Assembly (NCBI GenBank): GCA_035308965.1
Contig: DATGFN010000023.1
Location: 248,001 to 312,000, forward strand
Direction: 5' to 3'
From: DASYXZ01 sp035308965
GTDB lineage: Bacteria > Acidobacteriota > Terriglobia > UBA7540
DNA: 64,000 nucleotides
The notes under the pieces are model-generated. The model searched no databases. It worked only from the letters and a program-made list of their open reading frames with translations, and was not told the DNA's origin. Position numbers and translations under genes: made by a program. Shown here in pieces: positions 53,801 to 61,309 of this stretch (positions within the stretch are counted from its first letter, which is position 1; every line of letters begins with the position of its first letter).

Positions 53801-54251
53801 ATTCGTGAACTTGCGCGGCGACCACGGTTCCTTCCTGGGAAGAGCTTGAAGTCTCTACCGGAGTAGTTGTGGCAGAAACCGTAACCTCCTGGGAAACCTG
53901 GCCCACTTGCAAAACCGCATCGAGTGTCCGGTGATCTCCGACGTGCAGGGTCACATCTTTGGCGACATATTTCCGGAAACCTGTCCCCTCGATCGTTACC
54001 GTATAGGTCGCAACCGGCAACTCCGATACCGTGTAGGCGCCGGAACTGTCCGAGGTCACGGTGCGAACATCAACACTCCGTGCGTTGTCATGGATCGTGA
54101 TTGTGGCTCCCGGCACCACGGCGCCGGACGAGTCTGTTACCGTACCTGTCAAGCTGGCAGTGATCTCCTGCGCGGAGGCGATCCCGGCAGTCAGAATCGA
54201 AAGGCAAGTTAGAGCCGTTACCAGCAGAACTGATTTCGCTATTTTTGGCAT
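50802..54251 (-). CDS. Oar-type TonB-dependent outer-membrane receptor
   Basis: A 1149-aa outer-membrane protein. The signal peptide (ending near SAQEITA) is followed by a carboxypeptidase-regulatory-like beta domain (about 30-110: ITASLTGTVTDSSGAVVPGATITIHD), a plug domain (about 125-250, with GARTSANNWMVDGSDVND), and a long beta barrel that ends in aromatic YF, as barrel proteins do. Such proteins are expanded in Acidobacteriota; the substrate, perhaps oligosaccharides or peptides, is unknown. The ATG at 54251 is chosen over a GTG at 54260 because AAGGACAG would lie too close to the GTG. Confidence 0.92.
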   Translation of the reverse strand: MPKIAKSVLLVTALTCLSILTAGIASAQEITASLTGTVTDSSGAVVPGATITIHDNARSVDVRTVTSDSSGAYTVSELPVATYTVTIEGTGFRKYVAKDVTLHVGDHRTLDAVLQVGQVSQEVTVSATTTPVETSSSSQEGTVVAAQVHELELNNRNFELLLTLQPGVSSTLADQVGFGGIANTSSISVNGARTSANNWMVDGSDVNDSGSNLTVLNVPSIDALDEFKLERSTYDAQFGRSGGGQVNVVTKSGSSQFHGSAYEFFRNDVLNANNFFANAVKHAPGQTQAVRPAFRYNDWGFTIGGPLYIPKYLNSDKSKTFFFWSEEWRRTRTPATGIATLPNPQELTGNFQNLPGITLNPANAPAGCITNNQISPSCFSTNAQVYISQIYSKLTPNLITTNASGVTSYQDITSLEGVNNYRQDIIRLDQKVTDRVQLFARYMEDVIPTTEPGGLFTTSPLPGISSTATNSPGRNLVTHATMQLSPRIVNELAFNYTWGAINSNITGLIGSPTLFGAVNQSGFPFKDPYGRAPSVTISGGTTAVSSALAPSAPYHERNIDKNIYDNLAIVKGNHTIRTGVDNQWIRKSENAPEPTNGSFTFNNTSPAEPAFANFLLGQASTFSQANHDVIPDIHFINFGAYVQDDWKMRSNLTLNLGLRYDFMGTPHDINGILTNFDPAVYNSAVAPAISAATGNFVAGQAVIPATYGNGIIVGSNGCANLLNGQVPTSQGGPGCSSYGQEVNPNYTTNFSPRVGFSYDPFKNGKTAIRGGYGIFYDRTLNGIWEQNQFANIPVVANTVINSTGNQNLFDNPSGGSLATSFSPRNLHGTGRPDFKVPYDQSWDLTIQREIMPNTVVEVGYVGGKGTHLLGELDQNQVPIAARIANPTVSLNALRPYLGYGVITMITPEFRSNYNSLQISAIRRVARGLNLGLAYTWSKTLTNSPTDRSNAPYDTYNWNLDYGPATFSRPNIFVFNYVYDLPFHQSQQGLVGRVLGGWEISGITTAESGVPTTIRQSSDPFDNYGPSSGRGIGIDPSPVVPRPDQTGSATGPKTVAEWFNLSAFTPAVGHFGTGSVGNVLGPGRFDWDFGLFKNIRINERFSTQLRGEFFNVWNHTSFSAFNNNISSGTAGQLTAAHDPRIIQIGLKLYF

Positions 54252-54518
54252 TAAAAACACCTGTCCTTGTCTGAGAATTTCCCCAGAACCATATCCGACG
54301 CAATAAGAGAAGAAATCAGTAATCAGGACAAAGCCAGCAGTTTCGAGACGGTCAGAACCATTAGAAGACCGAAACTCGAAAACGGTTGGCTGTCCGCAAA
54401 AAAATCTTCCGCCGGAACGGGATCACCGAACTCGCGCAGATCAGCGTTTGCAGTGAACGCACACCAAGACCATTTTCGGACTTCATTGGAGCCCGGAAAT
54501 CAGCGGCTTGATCAAGTC

Positions 54519-54567
54519 TACTTTATTTCACAAAGTACTTGACAAGAGCGTTCCGTCAGGATATGTT
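54519..54567 (+). promoter_or_regulatory. Inverted-repeat operator plus promoter of the wHTH-uppS operon
   Basis: TACTTT (54519-54524), seven bases, AAAGTA (54532-54537) form a perfect inverted repeat. It is followed at once by TTGACA (54539-54544, perfect -35), a 17-bp spacer and TATGTT (54562-54567, -10). The -10 ends six bases before the ATG at 54574, so the transcript would be leaderless. The repeat recurs at 55602-55623. Confidence 0.8.
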
Positions 54568-54573
54568 TCTTCA

Positions 54574-55188
54574 ATGTCCGGAAACCTTCGGCCACGCCCG
54601 CGCTTTGTCGAACCCATCCCCATTGAAAATCACGCCATGGAGAACATCCGCTTCATCCGGGAAACCATGGAACGCTCGGGTGCTTTCACGGCGGTGCCGG
54701 GCTGGGGAGGCGTGATCATCGGAGCCACAGCTCTGGGAGCGGCGTTCGCAGCGTCGCGTCAAACGGGGCCGCGAGCGTGGCTGGCAATTTGGCTGATTGA
54801 AGTGCTGGTCGCACTTCTCATCGCGGGATGGGCCACTTATCAAAAGGCGAGCGCGGTGAATCTGCCGCTATTTTCCGGGCCCGGCCGCAAGTTTGCCATC
54901 AGCCTTTCGCCGCCGCTCGTGGCCGGAGCTATGCTCACCGTCGTGCTTTATCAAAGCGGTTTGGTGAATGCCCTTCCCGGCATGTGGCTTCTGCTTTACG
55001 GCGTGGGTGTGGTGACCGGAGGGGCTTTCTCGGTGAAGGTTGTTCCTGTCATGGGATTGTGTTTCATGCTGGCCGGCGCCTTGGCGCTTTTTGCTCCCGC
55101 GGGATGGGGCAATGGATTTATGGCGGCGGGATTTGGCGGGTTGCACGTTTTGTTTGGCATCATCATTGCCAGGAGGTACGGTGGCTAA
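54574..55188 (+). CDS. Integral membrane protein of the wHTH-uppS operon
   Basis: A protein of about 204 aa with six predicted membrane helices in three pairs (GWGGVIIGATALGAAFAA, WLAIWLIEVLVALLIAGWA, LVAGAMLTVVLYQ and others), with an N-terminal cytosolic stretch MENIRFIRETMERSGAFTAVPG. I do not know a named family, but similar proteins sit beside HTH_34 regulators. The ATG at 54574 fits the promoter; an ATG at 54637 is another option. Its last 8 nt overlap the regulator gene. Confidence 0.78.
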   Translation: MSGNLRPRPRFVEPIPIENHAMENIRFIRETMERSGAFTAVPGWGGVIIGATALGAAFAASRQTGPRAWLAIWLIEVLVALLIAGWATYQKASAVNLPLFSGPGRKFAISLSPPLVAGAMLTVVLYQSGLVNALPGMWLLLYGVGVVTGGAFSVKVVPVMGLCFMLAGALALFAPAGWGNGFMAAGFGGLHVLFGIIIARRYGG

Positions 55189-55573
55189 GCAACGAGCGCT
55201 ATTGCGCGAAACCGAATCCAGCGCGCGCCCTGACGTGAGGGGAGTGCAGACCGTTTTGAGCCGGACGCTTGAACATCGGCCGCGTGACCTTGACCGCATG
55301 ATCCATGAGCGCATTCGACTGGGGATTGTGAGCGCCCTGGCGGTGAATGAATCGCTGAGCTTCAACGACTTGAAAAAATTATTGAAGACCACGGATGGAA
55401 ATTTGAGCGTCCACGCCCGAAGGCTGGAGGAAGCCCAGTACATCACCTGCTCAAAATATTTCAGCGGGAGGCTGCCCAAGACCGAGTACCGCCTGGCGCC
55501 CGCCGGCCGCCGGGCTCTCGAACGCTATCTCGATCATATGGAAGCGTTGATTCGCGCCATGCGCGAGCGCTGA
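55181..55573 (+). CDS. Winged-helix DNA-binding regulator (HTH_34 type)
   Basis: A 130-aa regulator. The core LDRMIHERIRLGIVSALAVNESLSFNDLKKLLKTTDGNLSVHARRLEEAQYI is the HTH_34 winged helix, with the wing KYFSGRLPKTEYRLAPAGRRALERY after it. The start is a GTG at 55181, with AGGAGG four bases before it inside the end of the membrane-protein gene, so it is coupled to that gene. It is the likely binder of the two TACTTT-N7-AAAGYA motifs in this operon (inference). Confidence 0.88.
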   Translation: MAKQRALLRETESSARPDVRGVQTVLSRTLEHRPRDLDRMIHERIRLGIVSALAVNESLSFNDLKKLLKTTDGNLSVHARRLEEAQYITCSKYFSGRLPKTEYRLAPAGRRALERYLDHMEALIRAMRER

Positions 55574-55601
55574 AAAGAGCGGCATTTTTTTTTGGAGGTT
55601 A

Positions 55602-55623
55602 TACTTTATGATACAAAGCACTT
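55602..55623 (+). promoter_or_regulatory. Second copy of the inverted-repeat motif, over the uppS start codon
   Basis: TACTTT (55602-55607), seven bases, AAAGCA (55615-55620), CTT. The 22 bases match 54519-54540 at 18 positions. The uppS ATG (55608) lies inside it and GGAGG (55594-55598) just before it. A nine-T run (about 55585-55593) precedes. Confidence 0.72.
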
Positions 55624-56399
55624 CGTATGAGTCGATTCTTTATGGATTGCACGTCGCCCTCATCATGGACGGCAACGGGCGTTGGGCCACCCGCCGGGGG
55701 CTTCCGCGCCTTGCCGGGCACCGCGCCGGCGCCGATGCCGTGCGCCGGACCATCAAAGCGGCGTTGGGCCTGGGCGTTGACACCCTGACGCTCTTCGCCT
55801 TTACCGCCGGCAACTGGGATCGCCCTCCCCGCGAAGTCTCCATGCTGATGGAGATCTTCCGTGACTTCTTCCGTGAGGAACAAGACGCGTGCGTCACCAG
55901 TGGAATCCAGGTGAGCGTGATGGGCCGCCGCGACCGCCTGCCTGCCGATCTCCGTGAGGCAGTGGATGCCATTGAGGCGGCGACGGAGCGGAGGCGCGCC
56001 ATGCACGTGCGCATCGCAGTGGATTATTCCGCCCGCGACACCATTCTGCGCGCGGCCAGCCGCCTGAACGCTCAAGTCCAGGTTTCTCAGGATGAGTTCA
56101 CGCGCGTTCTGGCGGAAGTCAGCCACGCCGGGGGTGTGGCTCCGGACGTCGACTTGCTGATTCGCACTGGGGATGAGCAGCGATTGAGCGATTGCCTGCT
56201 GTGGGAATGCGCCTACGCGGAAATGGTTTTCTCTCCGCGCCTGTGGCCCGATTTCGATGCCGCCGACCTCGAAGCCGCCTTGCAGGAGTTCCAATCCCGG
56301 CAAAGGCGTTTTGGCCGCATTCCGGAAACGCATTCTCTTACGGTATTGACCGATCATCAGGACGCGACTGATCATGTCGTCGCGCTTAAATCCGCATGA
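55608..56399 (+). CDS. uppS: Divergent cis-prenyltransferase (UppS-like)
   Basis: A 263-aa member of the undecaprenyl-diphosphate synthase family, which builds long polyprenyl carriers for cell-wall glycans. The catalytic Asp21 in HVALIMDGNGRWA, the GLPRLAGHRAG region and the RTGDEQRLSDCLLWECAYAEMVF/WPDF region are present. The second is unusual: canonical enzymes have RTxGExRxSNFLLWQ, whereas here the second Gly is Asp189 and the Asn is Asp195. The first region has FTAGNW in place of FS(T/S)ENW. Substrate or chain length may differ. The housekeeping uppS is not in this window. The stop overlaps the next start by 4 nt (ATGA). Confidence 0.85.
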   Translation: MIQSTSYESILYGLHVALIMDGNGRWATRRGLPRLAGHRAGADAVRRTIKAALGLGVDTLTLFAFTAGNWDRPPREVSMLMEIFRDFFREEQDACVTSGIQVSVMGRRDRLPADLREAVDAIEAATERRRAMHVRIAVDYSARDTILRAASRLNAQVQVSQDEFTRVLAEVSHAGGVAPDVDLLIRTGDEQRLSDCLLWECAYAEMVFSPRLWPDFDAADLEAALQEFQSRQRRFGRIPETHSLTVLTDHQDATDHVVALKSA

Positions 56400-57898
56400 G
56401 CGAAACCACCAAACTTGTGTTGAAAATCTTCACCGGAGCCATGCTGCTCGGGGTACTGGGCGACGAACTTCTTCGCACCTTCCCGTGGGGGCTGAACGCC
56501 GCGCTGTGGGTGGCGGCATTCGCGGTGATCGTCCTGGCGTTGGCGCCTTTTCGGCGTGAGGTTTTGGCCAAAGGAGGCTACTGGCTCCTTGTGCCCGCCG
56601 CCGTTTTTTCCATCGGATTGGTCTGGAGAGATTCCCTGGTTCTGAAATCGCTAAACATATTCGCGCTCGGCATCGTTCTCTCCCTCCTGATACTGCGGGC
56701 GCAGGGCAGAAAAGTGCTCGCGGCCGGACTTCTCGAATACGGCTTGGGAAGCTTGTTCGCGGCCATCAATGCCATGTTTTCTCCGTTCCTGCTGGTTTTC
56801 AAAGATATGAACTGGAAAGATTTCAAGGGCCACCAGGCATCCCGACCGATCCTGGCCGCCTGCCGCGGAGTCCTTTTTTCCGTTCCCCCTGTTCTTATCT
56901 TTGGAGGGCTGCTTGTGTCCGCCGATCCTGTCTTCTCTGACATTGTCGAAAACACATTGAACATAGGATTTGTGAGTCTTTTCCTGCACCTATTCTTCAC
57001 CGCTTTCTTCGCCTGGAGCGTCAGCGGTTATCTGCGCGGAATATTTTTTGGAAAAGATGCCGGGTCGCTCGCGACCCAGGTCCCCAAGTTTCCCTCTCTT
57101 GGAATTGCAGAGGCTTCCATCGTTCTGGGCGCCGTAGACATTTTGTTTCTCGGATTCGTGATCGTGCAGTTGCGTTACTTTTTCGGCGGAGATGGGTTTG
57201 TGCAGAAGACTATTGGCATGACCTATGCGGAATACGCCCGCCACGGTTTCTTCGAGTTGGTAACGGTGGCCGCCCTGGTGATGCCGATGCTGCTGGCGGC
57301 GCACTGGCTGCTTGGCAAGGATCATCCGCGCAACGAGCGCATCTTTCGCGCGCTGGCGGGGGCGCAAATCCTGCTGCTCTTTGTAATCATGGCGTCGGCC
57401 TGGCAGCGGATGCGCCTCTACCAGCAGGAGTACGGCATGACCGAGCTTCGGCTTTACACCACCGCCTTCATGGCCTGGCTGGCGGTGGTATTTGTCTGGT
57501 TCACCCTGACGGTGTTGCGTGGTAATAGGAAACCCTTCGCGTTCGGAGCGATGAGCTCCGGCTTCCTGCTTGTTCTCTCACTTCTTATTCTAAATCCCGA
57601 TGCGCTGATCGCCCGTACCAACACCGCCCGGGCTCTCGCCGAGCGCAGGTTTGACGCAACCTATGTCAGCTCGCTGAGTGCTGACGCCGTGCCCTCTCTT
57701 GTTCAGGCATTGACCAGCGCCGGTTCAAAGTCGATGGGACTGGAAAACCGCCGCAAACTATCCGCCGGAATTCTGCGTGACTGGTCCCCGTCCAATGACA
57801 TCGACTGGCGCACTTGGAGCCTGGCTCGCGCGCAGGCATTCCGCGCCGTGAAGGAAAACGAAACCCTGCTGCGCGCCAATTTGAGTTCGAAAAAGTGA
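56396..57898 (+). CDS. DUF4173-domain membrane protein
   Basis: A 500-aa protein with about twelve membrane helices, resembling DUF4173/DUF4153 proteins (GGLLVSADPVFSDIVENTLNIGF; MTYAEYARHGFFELVTVAALVMPMLL). The C-terminal 80 residues form a soluble tail (ALAERRFDATYVSSLSADAVPSLVQAL). The function of this family is unknown. It overlaps the cis-prenyltransferase gene by 4 nt, so both are translated from one mRNA. Confidence 0.85.
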   Translation: MSETTKLVLKIFTGAMLLGVLGDELLRTFPWGLNAALWVAAFAVIVLALAPFRREVLAKGGYWLLVPAAVFSIGLVWRDSLVLKSLNIFALGIVLSLLILRAQGRKVLAAGLLEYGLGSLFAAINAMFSPFLLVFKDMNWKDFKGHQASRPILAACRGVLFSVPPVLIFGGLLVSADPVFSDIVENTLNIGFVSLFLHLFFTAFFAWSVSGYLRGIFFGKDAGSLATQVPKFPSLGIAEASIVLGAVDILFLGFVIVQLRYFFGGDGFVQKTIGMTYAEYARHGFFELVTVAALVMPMLLAAHWLLGKDHPRNERIFRALAGAQILLLFVIMASAWQRMRLYQQEYGMTELRLYTTAFMAWLAVVFVWFTLTVLRGNRKPFAFGAMSSGFLLVLSLLILNPDALIARTNTARALAERRFDATYVSSLSADAVPSLVQALTSAGSKSMGLENRRKLSAGILRDWSPSNDIDWRTWSLARAQAFRAVKENETLLRANLSSKK

Positions 57899-57906
57899 AA
57901 TGGCGC

Positions 57907-58011
57907 GTAGGGGTAAGGCTTGCCCTACCCTCTTGAGTGGGGAACAGAATAGTCCTTTGGACTGGCGGGATCGATAGCCGAACAAGAGGGGGCGGCAAGC
58001 CGTCCCCCTAC
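57907..58011. repeat. Inverted-repeat element in the spacer after the DUF4173 gene
   Basis: GTAGGGG...GGCTTGCC at 57907-57924 and its inverse GGCAAGCC...CCCCTAC at 57994-58011 face each other around about 70 bases. Each arm also contains a small internal stem. It resembles small non-autonomous palindromic elements. Confidence 0.6.
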
Positions 58012-58048
58012 AACTCACCAGGATGGCGACCACTTGGAAGATGGGACC

Positions 58049-58447
58049 ATGCAATATAGAAACTATGTCACTACCTTTCTGTCGCCGATAATCGCCCTGA
58101 CGGGCGGAGCCTGGATCGGCTGCGCGGATTCGCGCAGCGACGACGTCTTCATCACGCTTGGACTCCTCTTTGGTTTCTGTTTGTTATTGGGGCTGGCAGG
58201 GCCGCGCCGGCCCTGGCTTTGGGCGCCGCTGGTGGGCATCTGGGTGCCCGTGCTCGACTCAGTGCTGCCCCGGTTGGGCCTCGTACCTCAGCGTCCGGGC
58301 GAGTCTTTCACTTTCCTCTCCGCGCTTGCTGTTACGGGCTTGGTGATGGTCGTCTGCTTCGCGGGCGCCTACCTGGGAGCGTTCGTCGGGTGGTCAATTC
58401 GAAACGTTTGGCCAGGCGCTAGTGCGGCTGGCGGGCGGAGGCAATGA
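58049..58447 (+). CDS. Small membrane protein, function unknown
   Basis: A 132-aa protein with about four hydrophobic segments (LSPIIALTGGAWIGCA, VFITLGLLFGFCLLLGLAG, LWAPLVGIWVPVLDSVLP, ALAVTGLVMVVCFAGAYLGAFVG). I do not recognise a family. The ATG at 58049 has GGAAGATGGGA upstream; 58034 is an alternative. It is convergent with the S9 peptidase gene. Confidence 0.65.
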   Translation: MQYRNYVTTFLSPIIALTGGAWIGCADSRSDDVFITLGLLFGFCLLLGLAGPRRPWLWAPLVGIWVPVLDSVLPRLGLVPQRPGESFTFLSALAVTGLVMVVCFAGAYLGAFVGWSIRNVWPGASAAGGRRQ

Positions 58448-58505
58448 AGCCTGGCGCGATTCGAAATCCCCGCTGCCCACCTCTTAACTTCTAACTTCAG
58501 TCCCC

Positions 58506-60875
58506 TCACCTTGCCATGGGGCCGGCGGGCAAATGCTCTTCCAAATATCGCGCCAACAACTCGCGAATGTGAAGCGACGTTCCCGTTCCCTCAGAAATAC
58601 CGTGAGTGCGGTCGGGGTAGACCATAAAATCAAAAGTTTTTCCCAGCTCAATCAGCCGGTTCACGAGCAGCTCAGTGCCCTGGAAATGTACGTTGTCATC
58701 ACCCGAGCCGTGGACGATCAGGAGTTTGCCGCGCAGGCCTTCGGCGAAATTGATGGCGGAGCCTGACTTGTAGCCCTCCGCGTTGTCCTGTGGCAGGCCC
58801 ATGTAGCGCTCCTGGTAAATCGTATCGTAAAGCCGCTGGTCCGGCACCGGCGCAACGGCCATGCCCACCTGGTAAAGCTCGGGGTGGCGAAAAATGAGAT
58901 TAAGCGTGTTGGTGCCGCCGCCGCTCCATCCCCACACTGCAACCCGCTTGGCGTCCAAGTAAGGGCGCGCATGCTCCATGGCTTCGAGCGCCAGGCCCTG
59001 CTCTTTGGAAGAGAGAACGCCCACCGAACCGTAAATGATTTTCCGCCAGGCGCGTCCCCGGGGCGCGGGAGTTCCCCGATTATCCACGCTGGCAATGATG
59101 TAGCCCTCGTTCGCCAGCGCGGCGTGAAAAAGTCGGCCGGCGCCACCCCAGGAATCAATCACCGTTTGCCCGGCGGGCTCACCGTAAATAAAAATAAGCA
59201 CGGGATATTTTTTTGATGGATCGAAATTGGGAGGCTTGATCATCCAGCCGTCCAGCTTGACTCCGTCCTCCACTTCGACCTGGAAGAATTCCGAGGGCAC
59301 GGAAATCAAATCTTTTACCTTGGCCTTCATTTCGTGATTGTCTTCGAGCACCCGCGCCACAGAATGGTCCGGCAGGCGGACGAGGTCGATGACCGGGGGT
59401 ACGTCAAAAGAAGAGTAAGTGTGGATGGCCCAATCGCAGTCCGGCGACATTTGATAGGAGTGAACTCCCGGCGCGCTCCCAGGCGAGAGGCGTTCGGGCG
59501 CGCCGGTGCCGTCCAAGCGAGCGCGATACAAGTATCGCTGCGCTGCGTTATCGGGTGAGGCGATGTAATACATCCATTGGCCTGCGGGGTCCACCGCCTC
59601 AATGTGGATCACGTCAAAATCGCCGGGCGTGACCAAGCGGACCGTCTTGCCGTCGCGCGAGATTACGTAAACGTGCCGCCATCCGTCGTGTTCGCTGACC
59701 CAGAGGAAGTCTTTGCCATCATGAAGCCAGCGCAAATCGTCCACCACGTCCACCCAGGCGGCGTCCTGCTCATGATGGATTGGCCGTAGCGCGCCCGTCC
59801 CGGCGTCGGCCAGCAAAACGTCGTCCGTGTTTTGTAGGCGGTTTAAATGTTGGATTGCGAGCTCATCGGAACTTTCCGCCCACTCCACGCGAGCGATGTA
59901 GCCGGACTGCGGGTCGCCGGTTGCGTCCATCCAGCGCTTGGGGCCGCCGTCAGCGTTCACCACTCCGATGTGTACGGTGGAATTTTTAGTTCCGGCTTCG
60001 GGATATCCCACGTGCTGGATATGCGGATAGATTCCGAATTGAGGATAGGCCAGGTGGGTGACGATCTGATGCTGTTCGCCGGTGTAGTACATCAGGGGGA
60101 AGTCTTGCACCGTGCGCGTGTCAAACTGCCAGAAGACGATGCGCTTGCCGTCCGGGCTCCACTGGAACGCATCTCGAACGTCCAGCTCTTCTTCATATAC
60201 CCAGTCGGAAGTTCCATTAATGAGGGTAGGGGAGCCGTCTGAAGTAAGCGCGATAATATGGCCGGAAGTTATGTCCTCAACATAGATATTATTCGATCTG
60301 ACGTAAGCTGCCCGCGCGCCGTCCGGCGAAAACTTGGCGAACTCGAGGCTGGAGGGCGGAGCATCGCCCCCCAATTTGCGCAACGTGCCAGTGTCACGAT
60401 CCAGCACCCAATAGTCCCCGCGGGTTGGTTGTCTCCACACGCGGGCGGTGTTGGTGAATATCAGAAGTCGCTTCATGTCCTTGGACCAGGCGTAATCCTC
60501 AATCGCAAGTGGAGTCTTGCCCGCCACCGGAATGAGCTGCGAAGCCGGAACCAGCACCTGGCGCTTGCCCGTAGCCGTTGCATACTGAACCAAGTCCTTC
60601 GCACCGGTCACGGCCGCCGAAGGCTCCACGGTCACGTAGGATTTCCCGCCCTCAAGCCAGCGCGCCGGACCAAACGATTTAGCGTTCAATTCCCTGCCCA
60701 CAAAAATACGCCGAAGCGTCGCATCGAGTTGGGGTGAAACTTGGGCGTTCAGCCGCGGCGCCGTCAACGCGCAGGCAACCAACCACCACGCGGCCATCGC
60801 AGCCGGAAATAGGCGGTGCTGAATCAGTTCAAGAGTCTTAAAGTACGCATCCCAGTTTGAACTCCTTCTTCCCAT
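58506..60875 (-). CDS. S9 family (DPP IV-like) serine peptidase
   Basis: A 789-aa exported peptidase. A signal-like segment (AMAAWWLVACALTAPRLNAQ) is followed by a DPP IV-type beta-propeller (about 100-500: WSPDGKRIVFWQFDTRTV and similar blades). The C-terminal alpha/beta-hydrolase domain has the nucleophile in GWSGGG, the Asp in GSGDDNVHF and the His in DRTHGIS. Such enzymes cleave dipeptides after Pro or Ala. The ATG at 60875 has AGGGGGG before it; the frame extends to 60911. Confidence 0.92.
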   Translation of the reverse strand: MGRRSSNWDAYFKTLELIQHRLFPAAMAAWWLVACALTAPRLNAQVSPQLDATLRRIFVGRELNAKSFGPARWLEGGKSYVTVEPSAAVTGAKDLVQYATATGKRQVLVPASQLIPVAGKTPLAIEDYAWSKDMKRLLIFTNTARVWRQPTRGDYWVLDRDTGTLRKLGGDAPPSSLEFAKFSPDGARAAYVRSNNIYVEDITSGHIIALTSDGSPTLINGTSDWVYEEELDVRDAFQWSPDGKRIVFWQFDTRTVQDFPLMYYTGEQHQIVTHLAYPQFGIYPHIQHVGYPEAGTKNSTVHIGVVNADGGPKRWMDATGDPQSGYIARVEWAESSDELAIQHLNRLQNTDDVLLADAGTGALRPIHHEQDAAWVDVVDDLRWLHDGKDFLWVSEHDGWRHVYVISRDGKTVRLVTPGDFDVIHIEAVDPAGQWMYYIASPDNAAQRYLYRARLDGTGAPERLSPGSAPGVHSYQMSPDCDWAIHTYSSFDVPPVIDLVRLPDHSVARVLEDNHEMKAKVKDLISVPSEFFQVEVEDGVKLDGWMIKPPNFDPSKKYPVLIFIYGEPAGQTVIDSWGGAGRLFHAALANEGYIIASVDNRGTPAPRGRAWRKIIYGSVGVLSSKEQGLALEAMEHARPYLDAKRVAVWGWSGGGTNTLNLIFRHPELYQVGMAVAPVPDQRLYDTIYQERYMGLPQDNAEGYKSGSAINFAEGLRGKLLIVHGSGDDNVHFQGTELLVNRLIELGKTFDFMVYPDRTHGISEGTGTSLHIRELLARYLEEHLPAGPMAR

Positions 60876-61309
60876 AATGTTCCCCCCTGTGTTCATTTGC
60901 GGCATGACCATTTGCCTGAAGTGGCGTTCGTAAATGTGAAGGCCGGAAGAGCAATCCGAAAAAAATCTCCGGCGCCGGGAAACCGAACCACGAAGTGTAA
61001 CCTAAGAGGAGGGGCAAATGGCTGGCGAAAAAAACGATGATGGGTGGAGTTTTATTGGAGGGGGCGGGCTGGGGCACGGCAGAAGGGAAGCTCTAACAGG
61101 GCGAATTCCGGCTTGCTCAATCTTACATGCCGTTTCAGCAGTTGGGGCGTAATGAATAAATCTCGATTTGAAATAAAAGGACGCCGCCGCTTCGTCGCGG
61201 CAGTAGAATACGTGACCGTCAATTGGACGGCCAATCAACAGACGCGACCTCGCCGCGCGAGCGGCGCGCGCGTGTTGCTCGGATGGATGAGGGACAAGCA
61301 GGAGGTGCC
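60876..61309. other. Divergent intergenic region
   Basis: About 430 bp between the S9 peptidase and SDR genes. It should hold both promoters, but I found no convincing pair. Frames crossing it have no family features. GGAGG at its right end is the SDR ribosome site. Confidence 0.45.
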
